From contig JAUICN010000005.1 in NCBI GenBank assembly GCA_030427835.1, positions 62,001-126,000 on the forward strand: a stretch of DNA of 64,000 nucleotides. The letters are read 5' to 3'. Source of the DNA: Polyangia bacterium. GTDB taxonomy: Bacteria > Myxococcota_A > Polyangia > Polyangiales > JAUICN01. The position numbers and the translations under genes were made by a program. Below the pieces are notes generated by a model. The model made no database searches and was not told the DNA's origin. It saw nothing but the letters and a program-made list of their open reading frames with translations. Positions 45,145 to 54,910 of the stretch are shown here, piece after piece; positions within the stretch are counted from its first letter, which is position 1; every line of letters starts with the position of its first letter.

Positions 45145-45543
45145 CTACATGAGATTTCTTCCCAATTGGAGCGCCAACAGGGTGAGCAGCGCCAATAGGG
45201 TGAAGATCGATGCCCAGGGTGCGGATTTCAGGGTGCCCTTGCGAAGGCGGCCCGAAACCATGCCGTGCAGGCCAGAAAGGAGGACTACCAGGGTGAGCTT
45301 GGGGTGGAGCCAGCCGGGTATGGAGTGAAACTGCTGCCAGTGATTCCACACCATGACGAGCCCCGTTACCCAGGCCAGGGCCATGGCCGGGTGGGTCCAC
45401 CGGTGCAGCACTGCGTAGTACATTTTGTGATCGGAAGGCTTACGTTGAAATAACGCCAGGGCCCCCACCGTCGCGCCTATCCATAGAATCACCGAAAGAA
45501 CGTGGAACGTTAACAACAGGGATTCAAAAACTATGGTTTCCAC
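45145..45543 (-). CDS. HemJ/CopD-like integral membrane protein
   Basis: 132 residues with four membrane helices. TFHVLSVILWIGATVGALAL, HRWTHPAMALAWVTGLVMV and GWLHPKLTLVVLLSGLHGM parallel the histidine and lysine spacing of the HemJ protoporphyrinogen oxidase family (UPF0093/CopD). GTG 45543 overlaps the upstream SDR stop (TAGTG) and follows GGGTGG at a good distance. A heme role is plausible, but the protein could be a divergent CopD-like protein. Confidence 0.65.
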   Translation of the reverse strand: METIVFESLLLTFHVLSVILWIGATVGALALFQRKPSDHKMYYAVLHRWTHPAMALAWVTGLVMVWNHWQQFHSIPGWLHPKLTLVVLLSGLHGMVSGRLRKGTLKSAPWASIFTLLALLTLLALQLGRNLM

Positions 45544-46529
45544 TACAACCACCCTTCTGCTCGATACCATTGTGCCGCGCGGCGCGCGCCTTCTGCCAGA
45601 TCCACTGTGGGTGACCAACCCAGTTCTTCGCGCGCGGGGCTCCCGTCGCACACCGCATGGGGTTGGGTCAGTTCGTTCAGTTTGTCCCGGGTGAGCATGA
45701 CGGCACGGTTCGTGACCTTTCCGTACAGCTCAGATGCGCGCGCAGCAATCCTCACCAGTCGTATTGGAACATCCAGGGGGAGGTTCAGCCCGCCCACGCC
45801 CAGCGCTTCTGCAATACGAAACCCAAGGTCTGCCTGGGTATACACGTGACCATCTTCTAGGGAGTACACCCGACCGGACGGATGAGCCATCTGGAGTGTC
45901 TTACAAACGGCGTCGGCGGCGTCCGGCCCATAGACCATGGACATACGGTTGTTGCGACTCCCCAGGAAGGGAAGCACCCTGTTGCGAATGGTTTTGAAAA
46001 TGAGCAGAGTTTCCTGATCTCGCGGGCCGTACACAGTGGAGGGGCGTACTACGGTGACCGGGATTTCGGACACGTACTTCAACACGGCGCGCTCCGCCTC
46101 AAGCTTGCTGCGACCGTACTGGGTGACGGGTTCTGAGGGCTCCTCCAGGCCGCGGGGCTTGCCATCACGGCGAAAACCGTGGGCCGCAAGGGACGAAATC
46201 AGCACGAACCGATGTAGACCCGGATTGACCTTTCGCGTGGCTTCAATAAGCCGGGACGTGCCGCCCACGTTGACCTGGGTAAACTCTTCCGGTCGGCGTG
46301 CCTTCACCACAGCCGCACTATGAATCACGGCATCCACGCCTTGCACCGCCTGCTCCAACCCGTGCCCGGTCTCGAGACTGGCGTGAACCAGCTCAGCTCC
46401 AATGCTTTGGAGATGGCGTGAATCGCTTGTGGGCCGGACCAGGGCTCGGACCTCGTGGCCCTGCTCCACCAGTTTGTCGGCGATATGGGAACCTAGGAAT
46501 CCGCTGCCGCCTGTGAGGAAGACTTTCAT
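45543..46529 (-). CDS. Extended SDR: NAD(P)-dependent epimerase/dehydratase-like oxidoreductase
   Basis: 328 residues. Nucleotide motif TGGSGFLGS (7-15), VIHSAAVVKARRP, ISSLAAHG, catalytic YGRSK (Tyr138, Lys142) and STVYGPRD show an active extended SDR. Downstream partner of the GNAT-like gene (81-base gap) and coupled to the HemJ-like gene. Its pairing with that acyltransferase resembles the 3-ketoceramide reductase CerR next to bacterial ceramide synthase; no serine palmitoyltransferase gene is visible here, so this is a hypothesis. Other roles in isoprenoid or sugar metabolism are possible. Confidence 0.8.
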   Translation of the reverse strand: MKVFLTGGSGFLGSHIADKLVEQGHEVRALVRPTSDSRHLQSIGAELVHASLETGHGLEQAVQGVDAVIHSAAVVKARRPEEFTQVNVGGTSRLIEATRKVNPGLHRFVLISSLAAHGFRRDGKPRGLEEPSEPVTQYGRSKLEAERAVLKYVSEIPVTVVRPSTVYGPRDQETLLIFKTIRNRVLPFLGSRNNRMSMVYGPDAADAVCKTLQMAHPSGRVYSLEDGHVYTQADLGFRIAEALGVGGLNLPLDVPIRLVRIAARASELYGKVTNRAVMLTRDKLNELTQPHAVCDGSPAREELGWSPTVDLAEGARRAAQWYRAEGWL

Positions 46530-46610
46530 TTGTAGTGCTCCATATTCTTATTGCTGTTGGGGGTCGTTGCCGCGGGTACTCGAATACTCGCTGAAGGGTA
46601 CGGAGACTCC

Positions 46611-47741
46611 CTAGAGGGCTTTCTCGTAGACCCGATATTTTTTGTAGACGTGTCCGCCCATTCCTTGGATGGCGTGGTTGATGGCGTGGTTGTCTTCCAG
46701 TGTCCAGGAGAGCTCTCCCCATTGGTAACCACGGGCCGCGCCCCGCTTGGCCATTTCACCGTAGACGGCAACGGAGAGCGGCGCGTACCGGCGCACACGG
46801 CGCAACTCTTTTCGAATCCCCAGCAGCATGAGACGGGCCGTCTTGGGCCGCTGTACCTTCGTGCGCCAGAGCAGTTTGGCCAACCCGGTGGGGAATAGCT
46901 TTCCGTTCAGGTCATGGATGGCTTCGTTGATGTTGGGTAGCCCCACGCAAATGGCGACAGGCCGCCCGTCTTTTTCCACCACGAAGGCCAGTTGCTCGTC
47001 CACAATCAACTTTAGATCGTTTGCGGTCTTCTCCAGTTCCGCCTCGGTAATGGGAACAAACCCCCAGTTTTCTGACCAGGCGTCGTTGAAGACGTCCATG
47101 ATAACCCGCAACTCTCCTAGCATGTTGGCCTTGCGAATGGTGCGGAAGCGCAGCTCCGGCATGGCTTGAACGGTCTCCCAGGCGCGCTGCACCCTGGAGC
47201 TCATCTCCCCGAGCTCGTATCGCCAGGCCAGGAGATCCTTGACGGGTGGGTAGCCCGACTGCTCGATCAATTTTCCCTGGTGAGGAAGGGAGTGGGGCAT
47301 GAGGATCATGGGCGGAGTGTCGAACCCTTCCACGAGGGTACCCACTTCCTCGTTGATGCTGAGCGAGTAGGGCCCGCGAACGTGTTTCATTCCCCGGGCG
47401 CGCAGCCAGGACTCTGCCCTTCGCAGCAGGGCGTCGACCACCTCCTGGGAATCGATGGTGTCCAGGAATCCGAAGAAACCGGTTTCATCCCGGTGCAAAC
47501 GGAGGTGTTCATAGTCCACCTGCGCGGAACACCTCCCCACCAAACGGTCTCCCTGGTGCGCCGTAAAAAGAGTGGCGTCCGCATGCTGAAAAAAAGGATT
47601 CTTTGCGGGGGTAAGCCTGTCGCGCAGCTCCATGTGCAGCGGCGGAACCCATACCGGGTCTTCCCTAAAAAGCGTGTGCCCCACCTGAATAAATGGGGCC
47701 AGGTTCGCACCGGGGAGGTGCTGTTGGATTCGAATGCCCAT
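46611..47741 (-). CDS. GNAT-like N-acyltransferase, candidate bacterial ceramide synthase
   Basis: 376-residue cytoplasmic protein. N-terminal region VGHTLFREDPVWVPPLHMEL, then NPFFQHADATLFTAHQGDRL; central GPYSLSINEEVGTLVEGF; C-terminal SWTLEDNHAINHAIQGMGG and HVYKKYRVYEKAL. This is the large family often annotated as GNAT or dATP pyrophosphohydrolase. From memory, the Caulobacter bacterial ceramide synthase belongs to it, which I could not verify here. ATG 47741 overlaps the fumC stop (TGATG). Family assignment is good; substrate is uncertain. Confidence 0.78.
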   Translation of the reverse strand: MGIRIQQHLPGANLAPFIQVGHTLFREDPVWVPPLHMELRDRLTPAKNPFFQHADATLFTAHQGDRLVGRCSAQVDYEHLRLHRDETGFFGFLDTIDSQEVVDALLRRAESWLRARGMKHVRGPYSLSINEEVGTLVEGFDTPPMILMPHSLPHQGKLIEQSGYPPVKDLLAWRYELGEMSSRVQRAWETVQAMPELRFRTIRKANMLGELRVIMDVFNDAWSENWGFVPITEAELEKTANDLKLIVDEQLAFVVEKDGRPVAICVGLPNINEAIHDLNGKLFPTGLAKLLWRTKVQRPKTARLMLLGIRKELRRVRRYAPLSVAVYGEMAKRGAARGYQWGELSWTLEDNHAINHAIQGMGGHVYKKYRVYEKAL

Positions 47742-49135
47742 CAGGATTTCAGGGGGCCTATCATCTCACCGGGCTTCACGGCAGCATCAAACTCTTCCCC
47801 ACTTAGGATCCCAAGTTCCACGGCGGCCTCCCTCAGGGTGCTGCCCTGTTTGTGGGCATGCTTGGCAATCTTGGCCGCGTTGTCGTACCCGCACACGGGG
47901 TTGAGCGCGGTGACCAACATCAGCGACCGGTTGAGGTTCTGTTCGATTTGTTCCGCGTTGGGTGCAATGCCCTGGGCACACCGAAGATCAAAGCTTTCAC
48001 AGGCATCGCCCAGCAATTGGATGGACTGCAACACGTTGTGGGCGATGACAGGCTTGAACACGTTGAGCTCAAAGTTGCCCTGGCTTGCGGCGGTGGCCAC
48101 GGCCACGTCGTTGCCCATGACCTGACAGCACACCATGGTGAGTGCCTCGCACTGGGTGGGGTTGACCTTGCCCGGCATGATGGAGCTTCCTGGCTCGTTT
48201 TCTGGGATGCGAATCTCACCGATACCGCACCGGGGGCCGGAGGCGAGCCAGCGCACGTCATTGGCGATCTTCATGGCGGCGACTGCGACTTGTTTTAACG
48301 CGCCGCTCAATCCAACAAACGCGTCGTGAGCGGCCATGAGCGCAAACTTGTTGGCGCCCGTGATAAAGGACTTTCCAGAGATTTCGCTGATTTTCTCAGC
48401 CACCAGGGAGGCGTATTGGGGGTGGGTATTGAGGCCTGTGCCCACGGCCGAGCCGCCCAGCGCAAGCTCGGTCAGCGGGGCGAGAGACGCTTCCACCGCG
48501 GCCTTGGCGTGGGCAAGCTGTGTGGCCCACCCGCTAATCTCCTGGCCCAGGGTAAGTGGAGTCGCATCCTGGAGGTGGGTGCGCCCGATTTTCACCACGT
48601 CCGCGTAGTCACGGGCCTTGGCATCCAGGGTGGCCTGCAGGGCGGAAAGCCTGGGCAGCAGTTGATCTTCCACGGCGACCTTTGCGGCGATGTGCATGGC
48701 CGTGGGAAAGGTGTCGTTGGAGGACTGGGATTTGTTGACGTGGTCGTTGGGGTGCACCGGTTCTTTGGATCCGATGGTCCCTCCGGCAATCTCAATGGCA
48801 CGATTGGAGATGACCTCGTTGACGTTCATGTTGGATTGGGTACCGGATCCGGTTTGCCAGACCACAAGGGGAAAGTGGTCGTCGAGCTTGCCCGTGCGCA
48901 CTTCCTCGGCAGCCTGTGCAATCCAACCCGCCCGCTCTGCGTCCATCATGCCCAGTTGCTGATTGGCCAGGGCAGCCGCTTTTTTCAGGGTGCCAAAGGC
49001 ATGCACGATCTCCCTGGGCATGCGTTCGTTGCCAATGGGAAAGTTCATTTTCGAGCGGGCGGTTTGCGCACCGTAGTAGGCGCTGGAAGGTACCTCCATG
49101 GTGCCCATGGAATCGGTTTCAGTACGTGTGGACAT
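47741..49135 (-). CDS. fumC: Fumarate hydratase class II
   Basis: TCA-cycle enzyme interconverting fumarate and malate, about 464 residues. Conserved blocks: [68 protein letters not shown] and the signature [25 protein letters not shown] precedes ATG 49135 by 8 bases. Its stop overlaps the start of the GNAT-like gene, so expression of that gene is tied to a housekeeping transcript. Confidence 0.97.
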   Translation of the reverse strand: MSTRTETDSMGTMEVPSSAYYGAQTARSKMNFPIGNERMPREIVHAFGTLKKAAALANQQLGMMDAERAGWIAQAAEEVRTGKLDDHFPLVVWQTGSGTQSNMNVNEVISNRAIEIAGGTIGSKEPVHPNDHVNKSQSSNDTFPTAMHIAAKVAVEDQLLPRLSALQATLDAKARDYADVVKIGRTHLQDATPLTLGQEISGWATQLAHAKAAVEASLAPLTELALGGSAVGTGLNTHPQYASLVAEKISEISGKSFITGANKFALMAAHDAFVGLSGALKQVAVAAMKIANDVRWLASGPRCGIGEIRIPENEPGSSIMPGKVNPTQCEALTMVCCQVMGNDVAVATAASQGNFELNVFKPVIAHNVLQSIQLLGDACESFDLRCAQGIAPNAEQIEQNLNRSLMLVTALNPVCGYDNAAKIAKHAHKQGSTLREAAVELGILSGEEFDAAVKPGEMIGPLKS

Positions 49136-49223
49136 GTGTTTCTCCTTGGAGCTCCCCTGCGCTTGGCGAGACGTTTGCGCTGCAGAGGGTGGGCTTACAC
49201 TAGGGGAGTACCGGTTACAACCC

Positions 49224-51080
49224 CTACAAGGAGGGGTGGGCCACTGCTGGGAGGGGTCGAATCTCAGGCGCTGGGCCTGGTCGTGATGCACCCATGGGAA
49301 CGGGCACGCCCGCAATGGCGGCGAGACTTGCGGCAAGGCAACCGTGATCGACGGGTGTATCGGACTGGTGCGCCTGGACGCCCTGCCCCCAAAGTAGGAT
49401 AGGAACCTGCGAGTCGTAGGACCAGGGGGTTCCATGGGTCGTACCGGTTTGGTTGTTGGCCTCCGGCAAGAACCCTGAGGTTGGAATAACAAAGAGATCG
49501 CTGCGGTCCACCCGGTGGATACTCTGGGCGGCACGACGTACGGCCTCATCGGGGTCGTTTGCCCACCCATCCCGTGTCCAGCTGTCCAGGACCCGGTGCA
49601 CGGAGGCTTGGGCTTCCAGAATCTGAACCACTGTGGCGACCACCGTGTCCCGGACCGCAGGGTCCCGGCCACGATCGGTAAGATGGATAAACGGTTTGGC
49701 ATGGGCCGCGATCCACGGGCCGTCCCCCAGGTTTGACACCAGGGTCTGTTCCGCTTGCTGCAATGCTGCGTTGACGTCGGCGCGTCCCGCGACCTCACCC
49801 TGGGCGACCTGGGGCTCAGGAATGGGGGCGACGCCGTGGTCCGACGTGAGCGCGAAGGTCACGGGGACCTGTGTGGACAACTCCCTGGCAAATGCGCCGA
49901 GCTCCGCATCTACCCGAATCAATGTGTCCAGGTACTCCCAGGACAGGGGACCAAACGCGTGGCCGACGTAGTCGGTGGCCGAGATGGATAGGGTGAGAAG
50001 GTCCGTGGCGCGATCCTTCCCCAGATCCATGGCTCGAATGGTTTCCTTGGCCAGGGCAATGAGCGCGGTGCTTGCCTGGGGAAAGATCCGAGCGGTGGAA
50101 GCCGGGTTGGAAACAGAGGATAGCGCGTAGGGAAACGTGTTTCCGAGGCCGTCAAAGTTCGATTCCCCCTCACGGGCATCGGGCCCAAGGGCTTCGAGCA
50201 GTAGGGCAGCGTTTTGGGGCTCCCAGGTCCAGCTCGACAGGTTCAATGGATGTTGGGCATGCCATTGCGTCAGGAAGTCGGGAAGCTGTTGGGCATAGTA
50301 GGTGGAGGTGGTGAACTCTCCGAGGGCGCTTGAAAACCACAGGGCCAAATCCCCATCACGGCCGGCGGAGTAGGCGGCGGCACGGTCCTTCCAGGAGAGT
50401 GCCACGGCCACGGCCTGACCGGGGTCTTGCTGCTCCTGGGCGTGCTGTTTCAATACGGTGGAGAGCGTGGGCGCCTGCAATGCCGTGGGGCTTACATGGT
50501 TTTGTGGTTCTCCGAAGACACCGTGGACACCGTCGTTGACGATGGTGTGAGAACCGCGCACCGGATCCCACAGCCAGTTCGACACAATGCCATGCACGGC
50601 AGGTGTGGTACCGGTCTGAATGGAGGCATGACCCGCTGCAGTGTAGGTACCGGCGTAGTCGTATTGCCCATGGGAGTAGTACCCCCCTTCCCTTGCAGCC
50701 ATGGCAATAAAGCCATCCTCAGAAAGGTGGGGGCGGTGTCGTTGTAGGGTCCAGGAACCGAGCTGATCCAACACGAGCACGACCAGAAGTTGTGGTGCCG
50801 CCGTTGTGTCGTCTGAACCGGGCGTGTCCACCAGGACTTCACCCCCGGGATTGCAATCATGGGCCACCTTGGAAGCACTTGCCTTGCCCTTTCGTTGGCA
50901 CCCGCTCCCGGGAACAAGCAGGGCCACCGTGATGAGAGTCATCGCGGCGGGACCCACTGCAGAGAAAAAAGCCAACCTACGCCGAACGACAGGGGAGCAT
51001 TTCTGGAATCGATCTGGGGTTTGGGGGTTGTACACCGGCCTGGGATACGGCGGGTTGCCCCCCGGTGCAATCACTTGCAC
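49224..51080 (-). CDS. Alkaline-phosphatase superfamily lipoprotein (type I phosphodiesterase/PafA-like)
   Basis: 618 residues from GTG 51080, with a membrane-like stretch ([20 protein letters not shown]) and lipobox PGSGC at Cys61. Catalytic elements of the superfamily: VLVLDQLG (metal Asp), [20 protein letters not shown] (nucleophile Thr), [14 protein letters not shown] and [12 protein letters not shown]. It probably releases phosphate from extracellular organic esters; PafA enzymes are close in layout. Start uncertain because 30 residues precede the basic signal. 88 bases separate it from fumC. Confidence 0.85.
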   Translation of the reverse strand: MQVIAPGGNPPYPRPVYNPQTPDRFQKCSPVVRRRLAFFSAVGPAAMTLITVALLVPGSGCQRKGKASASKVAHDCNPGGEVLVDTPGSDDTTAAPQLLVVLVLDQLGSWTLQRHRPHLSEDGFIAMAAREGGYYSHGQYDYAGTYTAAGHASIQTGTTPAVHGIVSNWLWDPVRGSHTIVNDGVHGVFGEPQNHVSPTALQAPTLSTVLKQHAQEQQDPGQAVAVALSWKDRAAAYSAGRDGDLALWFSSALGEFTTSTYYAQQLPDFLTQWHAQHPLNLSSWTWEPQNAALLLEALGPDAREGESNFDGLGNTFPYALSSVSNPASTARIFPQASTALIALAKETIRAMDLGKDRATDLLTLSISATDYVGHAFGPLSWEYLDTLIRVDAELGAFARELSTQVPVTFALTSDHGVAPIPEPQVAQGEVAGRADVNAALQQAEQTLVSNLGDGPWIAAHAKPFIHLTDRGRDPAVRDTVVATVVQILEAQASVHRVLDSWTRDGWANDPDEAVRRAAQSIHRVDRSDLFVIPTSGFLPEANNQTGTTHGTPWSYDSQVPILLWGQGVQAHQSDTPVDHGCLAASLAAIAGVPVPMGASRPGPAPEIRPLPAVAHPSL

Positions 51081-51108
51081 GTGCGCACGATACCTTTGGT
51101 AGACACAC

Positions 51109-52848
51109 CTAAGGTGCAGGCTTGTTCGCTTCGCCGGATGGGGCTTTGCCCGATCGATAGTCTTCCGCGTTGAGCTTGTGTCGTTGGATCCAGCGGTGGA
51201 CTTGCATGCGGCTTCGACCGACGGCGCGGGCCAACTGGGAGACGTTGCCGCGGTGTTCGGAGAGCAGTCTTACGATTTCCTCACGATCCGGGATCTGGCC
51301 ACGGGCTCCCACCCCGGCTACGCCATCTTCCGCATCCTCCATCAGGGGATCGTCCAGGGGATCGCCGTCGGCCCGGGAATCCTGGCCTGTGGCTTCGCCC
51401 CCGGCGGCATCTAGGGATCGCGCATGTCGAATGTTCTCGGGTAGGTGGCGGCGCTCCAACCGATCCTTGGTGCTCACGACGACGGCATAACGAATGGCGT
51501 TTTCCAGCTCCCTCACATTGTAGGGCCAATCGTAATGGGCCAGTGCCCCCATCAGGCCGGCGGATACCTCTCCCGCGTAGGCTTCCCGGACCAGGAAGTA
51601 CTGCACCAGACGGAACAGATCCTCCCGGCGATCCCTTAGGGGCGGAATGCGGACCACGGCCTGGCGCAGGCGGGCGAGCAGGTCGCCGCGGAAGGTTTCT
51701 TTCTTCACGGATTGCTCCAGGTCCCGGTGGGTGGCGGTAACCACGCGGACGTCCACGGCCACGGGCCGGCTGGCACCCACGGGCACCACTTCCCGCTCCT
51801 GGATCACGCGAAGGATTTTTGCCTGGGCCTCCACGGGCATCTCGCCAATCTCGTCGAGGAAAAGCGTGCCCCCCTGGGCCGCTTGAATGACGCCTTCCCT
51901 GTCCCTATCAGCGCCTGTAAAGGCACCCTTTTTTGATCCAAAGAGTTCGCTTTCGATGAGGTTGCCAGGAATGGCCGCACAGTTGACGGCCTGGAAGGCG
52001 CCGGTACGACCACTGACCTGATGGAGCCGCCGGGCCACCAGTTCTTTGCCTGTACCGCTTTGCCCCAAGACCAGAACGCTCAGGGGACTGCTGGCAAGAC
52101 GATCCACCATGGAAAGCATGCGCTGGATTTGGTATCCGCCCACAAGGGTTGGGGGGCTCTGCGCCGACCCCGGGGAGGACGGGGGCGCCGCTTCTTCGCT
52201 GGTGGAATCCAAGGTGTGGGTCGGGCTGATATGGGAGCCATCGGGTGAGGTGACGCCCAGGGGGTAGGCTGCGTAGTGGAGTACGGCCCTGTCCGTGTAG
52301 CGCAACAGCACATCGCCGATGCGGAGTACATCCTGGGCGCGCAACCGATGGGATTGGATACGCCGACCGTTGATGAAGCAGCCGTTGGTGGAACCGTTGT
52401 CGTGTACCCACCACCGTCCATTCTCCAGGGTAAACCGAACGTGCCTTCGTGAAACCGAAGCCTCGGGGAGATGCACATCGCAATCCTCGGCACGGCCGGC
52501 GGTCGCTTCGCGGCCACAGAGGGGAAAGGCGCCGGGAAGCCCTTCATGGGAACGGGCGTAAATGAGGACCATGCCCGCCTGGTCGTCAAAGGAGCTGGAC
52601 GCGTCCGCGGTGCGCTCCACGCTCAATGTTGTGTTGGAGGACGTGGGGGGCACGGCGCCACGCGTTGATGAGCGCCCGCTGGGCGGAGAGTCGGGTGGAT
52701 AGGATGGTGGGATGGTGGGCACGTGTTGGACCGGTGGCTTGGGGGGGCCCGGTGGGTTGACCTTAGACTGAACCGACGGGAGGTGACAATGTTGCAGCGT
52801 CTCCCTATCCCGTGGCCGCTGGATTCGGGGCGGTTTTGGGGAGTTCAC
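51109..52848 (-). CDS. FHA-domain sigma-54-dependent transcriptional activator
   Basis: 579 residues (long start). N-terminal Pro/Ser-rich tail; FHA domain at about 95-200 (GREATAGRAEDCDVHLPEAS, SVSRRHVRFTLENGRWWVHD, NGSTNGCFINGRRI); AAA+ domain with Walker A GQSGTGKE (262-269), the sigma-54 contact loop GAFTGA (308-313), Walker B LFLDEIGE (329-336); Fis-type HTH near the C-terminus (GNVSQLARAVGRSRMQVHRW). The first 44 bases overlap the upstream histidine-kinase gene; a later start is possible. It lacks a receiver domain, so phosphothreonine binding by FHA is the likely input. Works with rpoN. Confidence 0.92.
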   Translation of the reverse strand: MNSPKPPRIQRPRDRETLQHCHLPSVQSKVNPPGPPKPPVQHVPTIPPSYPPDSPPSGRSSTRGAVPPTSSNTTLSVERTADASSSFDDQAGMVLIYARSHEGLPGAFPLCGREATAGRAEDCDVHLPEASVSRRHVRFTLENGRWWVHDNGSTNGCFINGRRIQSHRLRAQDVLRIGDVLLRYTDRAVLHYAAYPLGVTSPDGSHISPTHTLDSTSEEAAPPSSPGSAQSPPTLVGGYQIQRMLSMVDRLASSPLSVLVLGQSGTGKELVARRLHQVSGRTGAFQAVNCAAIPGNLIESELFGSKKGAFTGADRDREGVIQAAQGGTLFLDEIGEMPVEAQAKILRVIQEREVVPVGASRPVAVDVRVVTATHRDLEQSVKKETFRGDLLARLRQAVVRIPPLRDRREDLFRLVQYFLVREAYAGEVSAGLMGALAHYDWPYNVRELENAIRYAVVVSTKDRLERRHLPENIRHARSLDAAGGEATGQDSRADGDPLDDPLMEDAEDGVAGVGARGQIPDREEIVRLLSEHRGNVSQLARAVGRSRMQVHRWIQRHKLNAEDYRSGKAPSGEANKPAP

Positions 52849-54355
52849 GGGCGCAAATATCCGCTACTTCGGCCACGAGTTCGTCCAGATCAAAGGGCTT
52901 TCGAATCCAGCGATCCGGGGCACCGCCTTCCACGAAACCTTCGAAGGAGGCAGACCCGGTGACGAGAATCGCATGGTTGACCGCCTGTTTGGCGCGAAGC
53001 GCGGCGATGACTTCGTCTCCCCTGTCCTCGGCAAGGGTCAGGTCCACCAGGGCCACATCGTAGGGGGCGACGTCAAAAGGAGCTCCCCCAGGAGAAGGCA
53101 GGTCTGCGAGGCCCGTGGATAGAAACACGTGGGCACCACGGAGCTCCAATGTGGTGGCGAGCAGTTCGCGCATGGAAGGGTCGTCGTCCACCACGATGAG
53201 TCGTAGGCCCGCAAGGGGTTGCAGCGAGGTCGCCTGGGGGCGGTTGTTGCCCCTATTGGCTGGGGCTGTCACAGAGGGGTCTGGCTTGGTCGTGGCCACC
53301 CCATCCACGGTGGGCAGGGTGAACTGAAAGTGGGCACCGCTCTTGGACGGCAGGAGCGCCACGTCGCCATCCAGGGCCCGGGCCGTTTTTCGAACCAATG
53401 CGAGACCGAGGCCAGTGCCTTTGTCCTTGGTCGTGAAGTAGGGCGCAAAAATCTGCTCGCGTAGATCCTGGGCAACCCCCGGTCCCCCATCCGTCACTGA
53501 GACCTGGGCGGTGTGGTTGGGCCCTTCTGAAGTACGTACGGTGACCGAACCGCCAGTGGGGGTGGCCTCAAGTGCGTTTTGCACCAGGTTCCAAATCACG
53601 GTGGACAGTTGGGGCTTGCGTGCTTGCACTCGTGCCGATTCGCCGTCAGCAGATTGGCCTGACGTACTACGGTCCCGTTGAACGATGACCTCCACTCCTT
53701 TGTGGTCGAAGAGCGGCTGCATGAGATCGACCAGGTCTTCCACAAAGGCGGTGAGCTCGATGTGCTCGGGGCCGTCCACGGCTTGCCCCCTGGAGGAATC
53801 TAGAATGAAGCGCGCCGTCGCATGGGCGCTTCGGGTTCCGGCCCGAATGCGTGTGAGTGCCTGGTCCAGTAGCTCCGGGTCCTGGCGCCGTTGCAGTGCA
53901 AGATCGGTCCAACCCACCACCGCACCCAGCGCGTTGGCCAGCTCATGGGCGAGGCTTGCGGAGGCATCGGCCTTGGCTGCGGGCAATTGAATGCCCGAGG
54001 TGAAACGAATGGAATCCAGTAGGAACCACCAATGCTCCTTGAACGAACCGTCCTGGGTTTCCAGCATGGCCACCACGCGTCCGTGGGTTGTGCTGGCGCT
54101 CAGGTGGCCCTGGTCGCGCAACTGTTTTTGGAATGCCTCCGCCCGCTCTGGATTGCAGTCCAGCAAGCGCGCGAGTACCAGTGCCGGGTCCATGGCTTCG
54201 GTGACGGCGGGTCCAGCGGCGGCGGCGTACATGGACCGGGCGTGGGAATTGAGCTGGGGCGGGCCCCCACCTTTCGCTTCTGCGGAGGCCGAAGCTAGGC
54301 ATAAGTAAGGCAATCCAAGCGCCTCGAAAACCCATTCCATGTCATGAAGTCCCAT
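52805..54355 (-). CDS. Hybrid histidine kinase with C-terminal receiver domain
   Basis: 516-residue cytoplasmic sensor kinase, no membrane segment. H box SLAHELANALGAVVGWTDLA (His137), N box NLVQNALEA, G1/G2 boxes DGGPGV and GTGLGLALVRKT, then a receiver with acidic pocket VVDDDPSMRE, phospho-acceptor VALVDLTLAED (Asp438) and Lys486. The N-terminal ~120 residues may sense a signal but show no clear PAS motif. Overlaps the FHA activator gene by 44 bases, so the two form one signalling unit; the phosphorelay from its receiver to an FHA protein is not explained. Confidence 0.9.
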   Translation of the reverse strand: MGLHDMEWVFEALGLPYLCLASASAEAKGGGPPQLNSHARSMYAAAAGPAVTEAMDPALVLARLLDCNPERAEAFQKQLRDQGHLSASTTHGRVVAMLETQDGSFKEHWWFLLDSIRFTSGIQLPAAKADASASLAHELANALGAVVGWTDLALQRRQDPELLDQALTRIRAGTRSAHATARFILDSSRGQAVDGPEHIELTAFVEDLVDLMQPLFDHKGVEVIVQRDRSTSGQSADGESARVQARKPQLSTVIWNLVQNALEATPTGGSVTVRTSEGPNHTAQVSVTDGGPGVAQDLREQIFAPYFTTKDKGTGLGLALVRKTARALDGDVALLPSKSGAHFQFTLPTVDGVATTKPDPSVTAPANRGNNRPQATSLQPLAGLRLIVVDDDPSMRELLATTLELRGAHVFLSTGLADLPSPGGAPFDVAPYDVALVDLTLAEDRGDEVIAALRAKQAVNHAILVTGSASFEGFVEGGAPDRWIRKPFDLDELVAEVADICARELPKTAPNPAATG

Positions 54356-54613
54356 TTAATTTCTACGCTATTAATGTAAATCTACGTTGCGACTGCAACA
54401 AAAGCAAGCATGGCGGGTCCTGAAGGGGGATTTTGTCCCATTTTGGCGTGTCCCTTTTTACGGTTGTCCTCATTGATTGTGGCTGGGTTGCTTGTGTCAA
54501 AGGTGCCCTGGTATTGGGGGAGTTTGGTGCCTTCCGGGGGGCCTTGTGGGTGAGCAACCCCATGGGGCATGTTGACCCGAAGAAGGATCTGCTACGTTCG
54601 GCCACCATTTACC

Positions 54614-54910
54614 ATGTCTGACGCAATTTCCGTGGAAGAAGTAGAGCGCGTGGCACGCCTTGCGCGGCTGGCGCTCACCGAAGAGCAAACCCGATCCCAG
54701 CAGCAGCAGCTGTGTGGGATTCTGGATCACATGAAGGAACTGGCTTCCCTGGATGTGAGTGGGGTGGAGCCATTTCACGAGCGCGCCACGGGAATGACCT
54801 TGGCCGATGACGTTCCCGCCAAGGGCCTCAGCATTCAAGAAGCCCTGCGATCTGCCCCGAGCAGCGAGCAGCGCGCCTTTGTGGTTCCCAAGGTATTGGA
54901 AGGTAGCTAA
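54614..54910 (+). CDS. gatC: Asp/Glu-tRNA amidotransferase subunit C
   Basis: 98 residues that stabilise the GatAB core. ISVEEVERVARLARLALTEE, LGILDHM-like QQLCGILDHMKEL and the C-terminal conserved Phe/Val end fit the family. Its stop shares a base with the gatA start (TAATG). First of gatCAB; indicates tRNA-dependent transamidation for Asn and/or Gln. Confidence 0.95.
   Translation: MSDAISVEEVERVARLARLALTEEQTRSQQQQLCGILDHMKELASLDVSGVEPFHERATGMTLADDVPAKGLSIQEALRSAPSSEQRAFVVPKVLEGS

Noticed and set aside
48326-49402. 358-residue plus-strand ORF opposite fumC
   Set aside because: Antisense of fumC; Gly/His-rich low-complexity translation with no domain.
54356-54613. sigma-54 promoter candidate in front of gatC
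   Set aside because: TGGC and TTGC pieces occur, but their spacing does not fit the -24/-12 consensus.
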